A stretch of 64,000 nt of DNA from M3007 sp964484205 (GTDB taxonomy: Bacteria; Bacteroidota; Bacteroidia; Chitinophagales; Saprospiraceae): assembly GCA_964484205.1 (NCBI GenBank), contig CAZAEZ010000007.1, positions 88,703 through 152,702 on the forward strand, given 5' to 3'. Below are positions 17,480 through 27,287 of the stretch, piece after piece. Each line of letters opens with the position of its first letter. Position 1 is the first letter of the stretch. The notes below the pieces were generated by a model that searched no databases, was not told the DNA's origin, and worked only from the letters and a program-made list of their open reading frames with translations. A program made the translations under genes and the position numbers.

Positions 17480-20320
17480 ATGACATACCTTGAATGGAAT
17501 AATCTTATCGGAACCCATTTGTTCAATGAGCAAATGGCAGGTGAACGAGTATATTTATTTTTAATCCAGCAGGATATTGTTGAAGTTGGAAAAATGGCAG
17601 GTATACTGAAAGATAAAGATGAACTTAACGTATGGGATGATTTTATTCGAGCAATTAGAAGTGGTATCCCAGGAGAACGGCCTAATTCTGACTTTTTAAG
17701 CAAATTGGAATTTGCTTTTACCAAAACAAGTACCTTACGTATTGGAGATACCGAAATTCTTTTCCCGCCTTATTTGGGCTATTTGGTGCTAACTGTTCTT
17801 CCGATATTAGAAGAGGCGTCTAAACAGAAAACTGATTTTTTCCGTGCCAATGCGTACTATCCACGCATCAGGGAATTCTTTAAAAATAACAGGTTGCCGG
17901 ACTTCCCTAACATGAGTCAAACCCGGAACTGGAACCACATTTGGCAACACCTCTCCGAATGGTCAATTAAGGCTAAAAAAACTGATTTAGGTATATTCCA
18001 AGTCAGGAATTTTTCCGCTGCATGGAAGTATGCAGGTATTCCATTGTCGCAATGTCTTATTGAACCGAAGGCCTTGAAAAGGCTGCCGCAAATTTTCCTT
18101 AAAGAAGGTTTAATTCCAAACAGTTACGTGAGCGATGAAGAATGGAGGGTTTTGTTAGAAACATCCTGGATTAAGGACTTGGGGCAGCGCCCCGGAATAT
18201 TGGAATATATCAAGCGGAAAGATGACGACTTAGGCAAGATCGTTCTCGAAATTGTAAAGCAGGTATATCAAAACTGGCATGGAGAATCAGAGTTGGAAGA
18301 AAACACACCTTCCATTTCGTATGCTAAACGCATAAGAAAAGAAGGCAGCCGCGCTAGGTTATTTCAAACTTTTAAATTGGATAGAAGCACCGCTGAGTTC
18401 AAGTGGGGTTGCCGGATGTATTCACAAAATGATTATCCAGAAGATTTATCATTCAATGGCTTTCCCGTTTATGAATTGCGGGAAAACTGGTCGAACCAAT
18501 TAGAATTAGGCTTTTTAGAAGAAGTGAGTTTAAAAGATACTGAGAATAAATGGGAAGCTGTCTTGCCTGGTAAAGAAATCCGGATCTTTATTGGTGGAGC
18601 CAACCTCAATTTAAACTCAGATTACTGGATAGAAATTGATCAACTGAGCCGCATTAGTGAGATGTATTTGCTTTGTAAAAACTACCACTCTGATTCAGTA
18701 GAAAACTGGGGAGGACACTTTCAATTGCCGGGTTATTTCAAGAAACTTAACGACATGGATTTTGACGGGATCCCGGAAGGATGGAGCTTTTACAAATTCC
18801 AGTTTCCGAAAATATCTATTGAGGGAGAGCCAGCCATTCAACTACCTTCAGTCAAAAAAGTCCTACTTATAGGTGGGGTGAAAGTAGGAAGCCGGACCTA
18901 CCAAAAAGGCTGCCTCCCTGAAGTGCTAATTGAGAATAGTGACGGTAGCGAAGAAGTTTTTTTAGAAGCATCCAGTATTAAAATCCGCTTAAAGAAAAAA
19001 ACAGCAGGAGATAACCGGTGGTTGCTCCCAGAAATTCTCCACGCTGGCGAAGATTATTGCATTTCTGCAGGGGAAGAAAAGACCATTCCGTTCAGGATTG
19101 CTGGAGAATCACTGGATGCATTGCAGTTAGACAACTCTTTGTCTCCAAAACGAAACAAATTTGGCATGGTGGATGAAAAAATAACCGGGAGTTTTGTCCA
19201 GGGTAGTATTGTTCAAGGGTTTGATTTTACCCGCCAACTCATCTATGGGCACCATTTTCAACCAGGTCAAATAAGCGCTCAACCTGTCAGACATTTTGCT
19301 GCTGATTTTAATCCGGTTAATGACCTTTTGTTGGAATTTCTAACACGGAAAAAAACCTCCCATTCAAGAGAATTTTTTGAAGCTTTCGAGCAAATCCTTT
19401 ACAGGAAAATTCCTGGAGAATTGGAAGAGCTGGAAATCACTCTCACCATGTTAAAGCGGTATGTGCTAAACTTGTATGACTTCCTCGGTTATGTTGACTT
19501 TGACTATCAATCAAAACAGGTAGTCGCTAACCCACCACAACTCTTTTTGGTTCCAACCTTATCTGGCAGAAAAGCCTTACTCACCGGTGGAAGGACATCC
19601 AGTTTTACTGAAAAGGTTTTTGAAAAAGCAAGCCAACTCGGTCTGTTTATTTCAGTTATCCAGCAGGCGGGCGCAAATAAGCCTTGGGTTTTGATGCCTG
19701 ACACGCTGTTTGTCGAAACCAGAGATTTGCCTGGGTACGGAATGGAGGAATTAAGGATTTTTGCGCGTGAGTTAAACATTTTTTTTGACCCCGAACACAT
19801 TGCACAATGGGGATTGCTTAATTTTTCGGCAGGCATTGAAGACTACGTAAATAGTCTGCACGCCGATGAGCGGTTTGAAGATTACGACTGGTCACGAAAG
19901 ATTTTCAACCCAAATACTTTCCGTTTTGAACGAGTGGAGAGCGATAAATTTGATAAAACTTTTTCATTGGTCGAATACCAATTCAATGCCTATACTTACA
20001 GCCACATTCTTTGGAAAGAGGGAATTGCTTATCCGGTGGATAAAAGCTGGGGTCGGTGGCTAGTGCTAAAGCATCAAAACCGGCAGGCCATCTTTGTCGA
20101 CTTAAATGGCCTAACCGCCATACCCGCTGGCATGCCGTTGCCCCGCCTCATGTCCGAAGCGCTGTTGCTTTGCAGTGGTACAATACCTGGGCAGAAGTAT
20201 ATAGAGATCGATGGCATCCAAACCGTTTTCTCCATATACGGCAACGTGGTAAAAATCATGCTTGACAATGAGTTTTCAAAAATTGGGCAAATGCCTATCC
20301 AAGTGAATCAAATTTTCTGA
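17480..20320 (+). CDS. Large unknown protein of a Druantia-like cassette
   Basis: A 946-residue protein with no recognised catalytic motif. The N terminus is helical (MTYLEWNNLIGTHLF...), the middle (about 330-600) is beta-rich, and the C terminus (about 750-946) is mixed and rich in aromatic residues. It ends 2 bases before the ATG of the DUF1998 helicase, so the two are co-expressed. A protein of about 1000 residues directly before the giant helicase resembles the Druantia type III layout (DruH-DruE) and the DruF/G-type partners of type II, but I cannot confirm homology by eye. I chose the ATG at 17480 because the family-like sequence starts there; an in-frame start at 17429 would add 17 residues. 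Confidence 0.75.
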   Translation: MTYLEWNNLIGTHLFNEQMAGERVYLFLIQQDIVEVGKMAGILKDKDELNVWDDFIRAIRSGIPGERPNSDFLSKLEFAFTKTSTLRIGDTEILFPPYLGYLVLTVLPILEEASKQKTDFFRANAYYPRIREFFKNNRLPDFPNMSQTRNWNHIWQHLSEWSIKAKKTDLGIFQVRNFSAAWKYAGIPLSQCLIEPKALKRLPQIFLKEGLIPNSYVSDEEWRVLLETSWIKDLGQRPGILEYIKRKDDDLGKIVLEIVKQVYQNWHGESELEENTPSISYAKRIRKEGSRARLFQTFKLDRSTAEFKWGCRMYSQNDYPEDLSFNGFPVYELRENWSNQLELGFLEEVSLKDTENKWEAVLPGKEIRIFIGGANLNLNSDYWIEIDQLSRISEMYLLCKNYHSDSVENWGGHFQLPGYFKKLNDMDFDGIPEGWSFYKFQFPKISIEGEPAIQLPSVKKVLLIGGVKVGSRTYQKGCLPEVLIENSDGSEEVFLEASSIKIRLKKKTAGDNRWLLPEILHAGEDYCISAGEEKTIPFRIAGESLDALQLDNSLSPKRNKFGMVDEKITGSFVQGSIVQGFDFTRQLIYGHHFQPGQISAQPVRHFAADFNPVNDLLLEFLTRKKTSHSREFFEAFEQILYRKIPGELEELEITLTMLKRYVLNLYDFLGYVDFDYQSKQVVANPPQLFLVPTLSGRKALLTGGRTSSFTEKVFEKASQLGLFISVIQQAGANKPWVLMPDTLFVETRDLPGYGMEELRIFARELNIFFDPEHIAQWGLLNFSAGIEDYVNSLHADERFEDYDWSRKIFNPNTFRFERVESDKFDKTFSLVEYQFNAYTYSHILWKEGIAYPVDKSWGRWLVLKHQNRQAIFVDLNGLTAIPAGMPLPRLMSEALLLCSGTIPGQKYIEIDGIQTVFSIYGNVVKIMLDNEFSKIGQMPIQVNQIF

Positions 20321-20322
20321 CC

Positions 20323-23300
20323 ATGCACGACCCCGTCGGTTCATTTTACACGATCAAGGATAATTTCATCCGCTACGTCAAAACGGCATTCGGCACCCGT
20401 TTTCCCGCCATTGAACTGGAAAGGGAAACACTTTTGAACAATGACAAGGTTTTTTACCGGGAGCCATGGATTGAGCCATTGCCTGACTACGCTTCGAGCG
20501 GCAAAAAGACGGGCGATTTAAAAGCGGGTGATCTTCCCGGCATGACGGCTGCGCAAATGGAAGTATTTAAAAATCTTGTTAGGCAAGGCTTGTTCCCTGA
20601 AAATATTGAGCTGTATCACCATCAAAAAGAGATGTTAACCCGTGCGTTGGCAGGTGAAAATTGCGTCATTACCTCCGGTACAGGTTCTGGGAAAACAGAG
20701 AGCTTTCTACTTCCCCTTTTTGCACAATTGTCCAAAGAACTGGCTTCATGGGATACGCCAAGTCAAATGACTGATCGTCAACAGGATTGGTGGAAAACGC
20801 TCAAACCCAGAAGTATTGTGGGTAGTGATTTTCAATTTCTGCCAACGGTCAGGCAGCGTGGACATGAGGTCCGTCCTGCCGCAGTACGTGCGCTCATACT
20901 CTACCCTATGAACGCCCTGGTGGAAGACCAGATGACGCGTTTGCGAAAAGCCTTAGACAGTGATGCCGCAAGAGCGTGGCTAGAGGAGAGCGTCAATAGA
21001 AACCGCATTTATTTTGGCAGGTACAACGGCAGTTCTCCGGTCGCAGGCGAATTGCGAAAATGGAATGAAACAAACAGTCGTTGGGAAATCCATAAAGGCA
21101 AAGTAAAGGAGCTTTGCAAGCAGCTCACAAACCTGGAAAATGCTTCTCAAAAAGTACAGGATTTCATTCGGTTTCATCCTGAAAAAGTGGATGACCCGGT
21201 CGAATTGACTGCTTTCTTTCAACGGCTTGACGGTTCAGAAATGCGCTGCCGCTTCGACATGCAGCTTGCCCCACCGGACATTCTCATCACCAACTTTTCG
21301 ATGCTGGGCGTCATGATGATGAGGGGGGTGGATAGTCCTATTTTTGAAAAAACACGCAGTTGGTTGACTTGTGAAGATTTACCGGAACGGGAATGGGACG
21401 CAGAGCGTCCGAACCGCATTTTTCACCTTATCATTGACGAGCTGCACCTTTACCGGGGAACACAAGGCACGGAAGTCGCCTATTTGTTGCGCTTAGTTTT
21501 GAACCGGTTGGGCCTTCACCCTGACCACCCGCAATTACGCATTCTCGCATCCAGCGCCTCGCTCGACCGTAACGACCCTAAAAGCGGTCAATTTTTGAAA
21601 GATTTTTTTGGTTCTGAAAAGCCTTTTACCATAATCGAGGGTTCTGAAAAGGACAAAGGAAGTTTAGACGCCGTTGTAAGTTTTTTACCACCGGCACCCT
21701 TTGTAAGGATTGCAGAAGCTTGGAAAATGGTAAAAGGAGACAAGGATAAACCCGCTTTTGATCAAGCTTGTGGTGAAGCAGCAATAGCGTTGGAAGAGGA
21801 ATTCGGTGTAGCGGCTGCATCATATACAAGTGGTGTCGAGCGGCTTTGCCAAATGCTCGTTGCATCACGGTTGCAACTTCGGACTAGGTTGTATCAAGCT
21901 TGCCAAGTCAATGGCACAACAAAAGCCGTTTGCCTTTTCCGTAAGGAAGATGACGAAAGCCAATTGCCCTTTTTCAGTGAAAAAATATTCAGTGCTGACG
22001 TGCCTGAACATCTTTTGAAAGCTGCCGTACAAGGGCTTTTGATTGCACGCTCTTTTTGCAAGGATGCCAAATTACCCCGCTTCCGTTTCCACTGGTTTTT
22101 CAGAAATATCGAAGGAATATGGGCATCCGTCAATCCGGTTGATGTGGACGAAGAATTTACTGCAGGCCAGCGTCCAGTTGGGCGGTTATTTGGCGCTTCA
22201 AGGATAAAATCGAAGGCAGGCTACCGGGTGTTGGAATTGCTCTATTGTGATAATTGTGGAACGGTGTTTCTTGGTGGCAACCGCCTTGCAAAGCAGGACG
22301 GAACATTTGAACTTTTGGCATTAAGCCCAGACATCGAAGGCATACCGGAACGAACAGCAGCGCAATTGCTTGAAAAACGCAGTTACCAGGAGTACGGCGT
22401 ATTTTGGGCAAAAGGCAAACAATCCTACCGTCAACATTTGAACAGGCTTGGCAATCCGCAGGACGTATGGACGCAGCCGGAAATCAACGGTGCAACAGGA
22501 AACTTCGAAGCGAAATGGGAAGAGGCCATAATAAATATTTATTCCGGCGATGTAGAGTGTTGTTCCATCCGGGAAAAAGAAAACCCTGGCGATTGGGTGG
22601 AAGGGATGCTATTTGTGGTGCGTGAAAACAGGGTGGACGTGGCAAACCCAGCATGGCTGCAACTACATGAGCCCAAACAAACACATAAAGCTCTTCCTGC
22701 TATTTGTCCGGCATGTGGTGTGGATCACTCTAATCCACAAAAAAGGCGAAAGTCACCTGTTCGTGGTTTCCGAACCGGTTTTGGCAAAACGAACCAGATG
22801 TTGGCTAAAGAATTGGTCTATCAACTGCCTGATAATCCCAAGCAGAGAAAATTGGTTGTTTTCTCCGACAGCAGGGAGGATGCTGCGCAGGTTGCCAATG
22901 GCATTGAGCGCCTGCACTATGATGACTTGATAAGGGAAATTTTAGTCAGCCAAATTCAGGGTAGGCAGAACATTCTGAATGCTTTAATAAATCATGACAG
23001 TAAGGAACTTGAAAAATTCAAAGCGTTATTCCGGGGTGATTTTGAAGAAGTCAAAACCTACTTCAATACTGCGAATATCCCTAACCATACTGGCAACCCT
23101 GATTTGCAGAGGATTATTGACAATGCCCGCAATGAGTTGCAAAAAATAGAACAGGCAGTTATTCCGGTCAGAAGCCTCATCCGTAATGACAATCCTGCTG
23201 TCCGAAATGCGCCGCCATTACTCAGGCGGTTTTTGGAAATTGGCGTAAATCCCGGCGGCAATGACTTGAGTGTTCAGCGGTCGAATGGGAAAGATTGGGA

Positions 23301-26202
23301 TGAAATTTTTGACTTTGACAAATTGGAGTGGCGGAAAGGCGATGAGAACTTTTACCAAGACATAAGAACAAATTTAATGGGCGACCTTACGAGAGATACT
23401 TTGTTCGGAAGGCTGTACTTCGCTTTTGAGTCCTCTGGCTTTGGTTATCTCACTGTTCAGGATGCCCAAATTATTGCAACCCAACACGGGCAAGAATTAT
23501 TGGAGGCGCTTAATGGAGTCATCCGAATGCTTGGAGATAATTACCGCCATGTTTATTCTGAATTTTCACATTCTGCTTGGACTTCCTTTCAAAACTTCAA
23601 TGCACGCATCAGGCGCTATGCATCTGCAATCAACGCAGACCCTCAGTTCGGAGAGGAAATTTACCGCATTTTACAGCGGACAAGCGCTATCAATCCAAAT
23701 GGCGACTTGGAGATTGAAAACCTTGTATTGAAAGTGGCACAAGCCAATGACCCTGTTTGGGAGTGTTCTAATTGTGCAAGACCGCACTTGCACCGTTGCG
23801 GTGGCTATTGCACGTTCTGTCAATCCCCGCTTATGCCAAACCCCGTCAAATCTGCCGGCCAGCTATGGCACAATGAATACCATGCTTATTTTGCGGCTGT
23901 CGAAAAACGCAAACCTATTCGTCTCCATTGCGAAGAATTGACCGGTCAAACGGACGATCAATTCGAGCGGCAACGGCATTTTCGCAATGTCATACTGGAT
24001 AATGAAGGTGAGCCCATTGTCAAAATAATTGACCTGTTAAGTGTCACTACGACCTTAGAAGTAGGCGTGGACATTGGCTCGCTCCAAGCTGTCATGCTCG
24101 GCAATATGCCGCCGCAACGCTTTAATTACCAGCAACGTGTAGGACGAACCGGGCGGCGGGGACAAGCGTACTCGGTGTCGCTGACCTTCTGCCGTGGCAG
24201 AAGCCACGACGAATTCTACTTTGGTAATCCGCATAAAATCACGGGCGACCCTCCGCCTGTCCCTTTCCTCTCGATGAAGCAAGAGCGGATTTTTTACCGT
24301 CTGCTGGCAAAAGAAGTGCTACGACTTGCTTTTGATAGTGATGTATCATTCGACCCGGTTGAAAGGCATGGCGTTCATGGTCAGTTTAGCGAAGTTCAAT
24401 TTTGGGAAGACAGAAAAACAATTATTGAAAATTGGATACAGCGAAATCCTTCAATGATTGAAAAAACCATTATTGCTTTAAAAAATGAACTGCCGTTGGA
24501 TAAGTTGGCTGAATATAGAAGTTGGGTTGAAAATCAGCTTGTTCGCCGGATAGATGAAATTGCCGTGAATGAAGAAATCGCAACCAATGACCTGGCTCAA
24601 AAATTGGCAGAGGGCGGTTTGCTTCCCATGTTCGGAATGCCAACCTCTGTCAGAAACCTTTACCACGGCGTAAAGCGGGAGGAAGATGCGACCTACTCCG
24701 CACGTTCAATTGACCGTGACCAGGGGTTGGCAATTTTTGAGTTTGCCCCAGGCGCTCAAAAAACGAAGGACAAGGCAATCCACACCTGCATTGGCTTTAC
24801 CAGCGATTTTATTAGTCATAATGAAAAGAATATCAAGTCTCTGACGAACAATGAAGGTTCGCCGTTTTTCCTATCTCGATGGATGGCACTTTGCAGAGGA
24901 TGTGGTTATAATCAAACTTGGAATTCGAAACCCGAATTACATTCGTGTCCTATTCCAGAATGCGGCGAGAATAGACCAGAAAAGTTCAAAATATTCAATA
25001 TCAAATCCCCCATAGCCTATCGTACCAATCTCACAAACGGAAAGGATGCCAAAGAGGATAGCAGACTTGTGTTGTCCCGCCCGCCTATTTATGCTGAGAA
25101 GAAAGATGACTCAAATCCCGGCAGAATAGTGGACAACGCACATTTGCATATTTCAGATTTTGATGTGACTTGGCGCATCAACACCAATGGAGATGATTTT
25201 TTTACCGGGCATTTATATGAACAAACTGGGTTCAGACAGCGTGGTGATAGCGCCTGGCACAATTTCGATCAGCAATGGATTGCCACCGGATATGAAGACC
25301 TTGATGCCGAACAACGGAGTGCAGGCTTTAACATGAACGTTAGCGGACAAGGTAATTTGGAAATCATAGCCTTGGCAGCTAACAAAAAAACAGAAATCCT
25401 TCGTATTTCGCCAGAGCATGTGCCTTTGGAACTTGACCTTAATATGTTTAGCCACAATCTGATGCGGTCTTCAAGTATCAAAGGCGCTTTTTACTCTGCT
25501 GCATTCTTGCTCCAACGGGGGCTGGCTGATCGCCTCGACGTTGACCCTACTGAAATTGAAATAGCCGACATCACAAGAAAGACGTTGCCCGGTGGACGGT
25601 ATACTGCCGAAATTGTTCTAACCGATGAATTGCCGAATGGCTCCGGTTTTGTCAGGCAGTTGCATGATGATTTCAAGAAATACCTCGACCTCTTGCTTCG
25701 CAACCCTGACCCGAACGCCTATACTGGTAAAATACGCCACCAATCCCATGCTGATAACTGTCAGGATGCCTGTTACGAGTGCCTGAAAGTGTACCGGAAT
25801 ATGAACTATCATGGTTTGCTCGATTGGCGACTTGGTTTGGGATTGTTAAGGGTGCTGGCGGAACCAAAATACAGAAGTGGAGCAGACGGAAAATTTGAAT
25901 TTCCCGAACTACAAGGCTGGCCGGAATTTGCCCATAAACTGCGGGATAATTTTGCGGAAAGCTTTGGCTTGACCAAGCGTGATGAAAATCTTGGACTTCC
26001 AAATTTCAGATACAGGAAAAACAGGATTGTCTTGTTGGTTCATCCATTTTGGGATTTGGAACGCTGGTCGGAGGACAACTGGTTAACAGAAATTGTGGCT
26101 GATGCATTCAGTAGGTACGGAAGTGCCAATGTGAAGTTTATGGATACCTTCAACTTACACCGGCGTCCTGCTTGGTGTTATGAAAAACTCGAACTCACAT
26201 GA
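20323..26202 (+). CDS. Giant DEAD/DEAH helicase with C-terminal DUF1998 (DruE-like)
   Basis: A 1959-residue superfamily 2 helicase. Motifs in order: Walker A TSGTGSGKT (117-125), FHLIIDELHLYRG (about 366-378, motif II as DELH), SSASLDR (motif III), several Cys pairs (CDNC near 640, CPAC near 795, a Cys/His cluster near 1148-1166, CRGCGY near 1525), QRVGRTGRRGQ (about 1270-1280, motif VI) and a C-terminal DUF1998/MZB zinc cluster NCQDACYECL (about 1812-1821). Size and architecture match DruE of the Druantia anti-phage systems and related MrfA-like helicases. It is coupled upstream to the 946-residue gene (2 bases) and downstream to a PD-(D/E)XK nuclease gene (ATGA overlap). It is presumably the DNA-translocating engine of the defence cassette. 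Confidence 0.88.
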   Translation: MHDPVGSFYTIKDNFIRYVKTAFGTRFPAIELERETLLNNDKVFYREPWIEPLPDYASSGKKTGDLKAGDLPGMTAAQMEVFKNLVRQGLFPENIELYHHQKEMLTRALAGENCVITSGTGSGKTESFLLPLFAQLSKELASWDTPSQMTDRQQDWWKTLKPRSIVGSDFQFLPTVRQRGHEVRPAAVRALILYPMNALVEDQMTRLRKALDSDAARAWLEESVNRNRIYFGRYNGSSPVAGELRKWNETNSRWEIHKGKVKELCKQLTNLENASQKVQDFIRFHPEKVDDPVELTAFFQRLDGSEMRCRFDMQLAPPDILITNFSMLGVMMMRGVDSPIFEKTRSWLTCEDLPEREWDAERPNRIFHLIIDELHLYRGTQGTEVAYLLRLVLNRLGLHPDHPQLRILASSASLDRNDPKSGQFLKDFFGSEKPFTIIEGSEKDKGSLDAVVSFLPPAPFVRIAEAWKMVKGDKDKPAFDQACGEAAIALEEEFGVAAASYTSGVERLCQMLVASRLQLRTRLYQACQVNGTTKAVCLFRKEDDESQLPFFSEKIFSADVPEHLLKAAVQGLLIARSFCKDAKLPRFRFHWFFRNIEGIWASVNPVDVDEEFTAGQRPVGRLFGASRIKSKAGYRVLELLYCDNCGTVFLGGNRLAKQDGTFELLALSPDIEGIPERTAAQLLEKRSYQEYGVFWAKGKQSYRQHLNRLGNPQDVWTQPEINGATGNFEAKWEEAIINIYSGDVECCSIREKENPGDWVEGMLFVVRENRVDVANPAWLQLHEPKQTHKALPAICPACGVDHSNPQKRRKSPVRGFRTGFGKTNQMLAKELVYQLPDNPKQRKLVVFSDSREDAAQVANGIERLHYDDLIREILVSQIQGRQNILNALINHDSKELEKFKALFRGDFEEVKTYFNTANIPNHTGNPDLQRIIDNARNELQKIEQAVIPVRSLIRNDNPAVRNAPPLLRRFLEIGVNPGGNDLSVQRSNGKDWDEIFDFDKLEWRKGDENFYQDIRTNLMGDLTRDTLFGRLYFAFESSGFGYLTVQDAQIIATQHGQELLEALNGVIRMLGDNYRHVYSEFSHSAWTSFQNFNARIRRYASAINADPQFGEEIYRILQRTSAINPNGDLEIENLVLKVAQANDPVWECSNCARPHLHRCGGYCTFCQSPLMPNPVKSAGQLWHNEYHAYFAAVEKRKPIRLHCEELTGQTDDQFERQRHFRNVILDNEGEPIVKIIDLLSVTTTLEVGVDIGSLQAVMLGNMPPQRFNYQQRVGRTGRRGQAYSVSLTFCRGRSHDEFYFGNPHKITGDPPPVPFLSMKQERIFYRLLAKEVLRLAFDSDVSFDPVERHGVHGQFSEVQFWEDRKTIIENWIQRNPSMIEKTIIALKNELPLDKLAEYRSWVENQLVRRIDEIAVNEEIATNDLAQKLAEGGLLPMFGMPTSVRNLYHGVKREEDATYSARSIDRDQGLAIFEFAPGAQKTKDKAIHTCIGFTSDFISHNEKNIKSLTNNEGSPFFLSRWMALCRGCGYNQTWNSKPELHSCPIPECGENRPEKFKIFNIKSPIAYRTNLTNGKDAKEDSRLVLSRPPIYAEKKDDSNPGRIVDNAHLHISDFDVTWRINTNGDDFFTGHLYEQTGFRQRGDSAWHNFDQQWIATGYEDLDAEQRSAGFNMNVSGQGNLEIIALAANKKTEILRISPEHVPLELDLNMFSHNLMRSSSIKGAFYSAAFLLQRGLADRLDVDPTEIEIADITRKTLPGGRYTAEIVLTDELPNGSGFVRQLHDDFKKYLDLLLRNPDPNAYTGKIRHQSHADNCQDACYECLKVYRNMNYHGLLDWRLGLGLLRVLAEPKYRSGADGKFEFPELQGWPEFAHKLRDNFAESFGLTKRDENLGLPNFRYRKNRIVLLVHPFWDLERWSEDNWLTEIVADAFSRYGSANVKFMDTFNLHRRPAWCYEKLELT

Positions 26203-27287
26203 CTTCACCAGCAGAAGTTTTGAGCAAAGGCGGGTTGTCCCATGTGACCCCGTCTACCTGGCTGAACTTGCGGCAATGTGCCTGGCGGGTGCTGCTGGCG
26301 AGACATTTCCAGAACAGTCCTTTGTTGCCAGTTCACCCCAACGCCACACTTGGAAGCATTCTTCACGCTGCATTGGAAAAAATCACAAAAGGAGAGGTGA
26401 AAACGAGGGAGGATTTTAACCGTTGGTGGGATAACAAAGTAGAAAAGGCTGAGCAGAAATTGACAGATAAAGGCTGGGGGCAATTCGTACCATTGAAAGA
26501 AAATACCAAGCATTTTGGGTTGAAAAAAGTACAGGTGAGAAACCGGCTACTTTTGTTCCAAAGTAGCCAGCCTTATTCTTCCGGAAAGGTCTCGAAAGTG
26601 GCTGAGCAAAAACTCAATTCGGATGATGGGCTGCTGGCAGGGAAATTGGATTGCATCATTTGGCGGGATGGACAGGCAGAGGTGAGAGATTACAAAAGCG
26701 GCGTAATCACCACAGACGGGGATGGAGAGGAATCTGCTCCGGTAGTAAAAGAGGATTATGAATTGCAAATGAAGCTCTACGCCTGCCTTTTTATGGAAGG
26801 TTATGGAACATATCCTGCAAAGCTGATTTTGGAAGACCTGGATGGCGTTGAATATGAGGTCAATTTCACACCGGAAGAATGTTCTCAACTTTTGAAAGAA
26901 GTCAAATCCTTCCTTGCAGCAATCAACCGGAAAATCGTAGAAAATAAATGGGAAGACTTAGCAATTCCGGGTGATTACTGCGCTCTTTGCAATTACCGGC
27001 CGGCTTGTACGAAATACTTAAGTGTACTTGAAGTGGCACCTGTCTTGCCGGACAAGAACTGGCAAGACTTGCCGGGCACATTGGCAAGCATTAAGGAAAA
27101 CGGCATATCCGGCTTGGATTTGCTAATCCAGCGGGCTGGGGAGTTAGTCAAAATTACTGGTTTTAATGCCGAAAAAAGAGAAAATTTGACTATGCTTATA
27201 AACCAGCGAATTGTTATCTTTAATGTTAAACTGGTGGGTGCGCAAAAATTCACTTGCACAAAATTCACTGAAATTTATGCTATCTGA
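26199..27287 (+). CDS. Cas4/RecB-like PD-(D/E)XK nuclease with Fe-S cysteines
   Basis: A 362-residue nuclease. The RecB/Cas4-type motifs are H56 (LGSILHAALE), D151 (GKLDCI), D164-x-K166 (VRDYKSG) and Q190 with Y194 (QMKLYA). Cysteines C27, C261, C264 and C270 (CALCNYRPAC) have the spacing of the iron-sulphur cluster in Cas4 and AddB. It overlaps the DUF1998 helicase by the ATGA at 26199-26202 and the methylase gene by 11 bases, so it is part of the cassette. The likely role is cleaving or resecting invading DNA delivered by the helicase. This nuclease is not a standard Druantia component as far as I know. Confidence 0.85.
   Translation: MTSPAEVLSKGGLSHVTPSTWLNLRQCAWRVLLARHFQNSPLLPVHPNATLGSILHAALEKITKGEVKTREDFNRWWDNKVEKAEQKLTDKGWGQFVPLKENTKHFGLKKVQVRNRLLLFQSSQPYSSGKVSKVAEQKLNSDDGLLAGKLDCIIWRDGQAEVRDYKSGVITTDGDGEESAPVVKEDYELQMKLYACLFMEGYGTYPAKLILEDLDGVEYEVNFTPEECSQLLKEVKSFLAAINRKIVENKWEDLAIPGDYCALCNYRPACTKYLSVLEVAPVLPDKNWQDLPGTLASIKENGISGLDLLIQRAGELVKITGFNAEKRENLTMLINQRIVIFNVKLVGAQKFTCTKFTEIYAI

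Noticed and set aside
20323..26202. Helicase as DISARM DrmA or DrmB
   Set aside because: DISARM separates the helicase and DUF1998 parts and adds a PLD nuclease (DrmC), which is absent; one giant helicase-DUF1998 protein fits DruE better.
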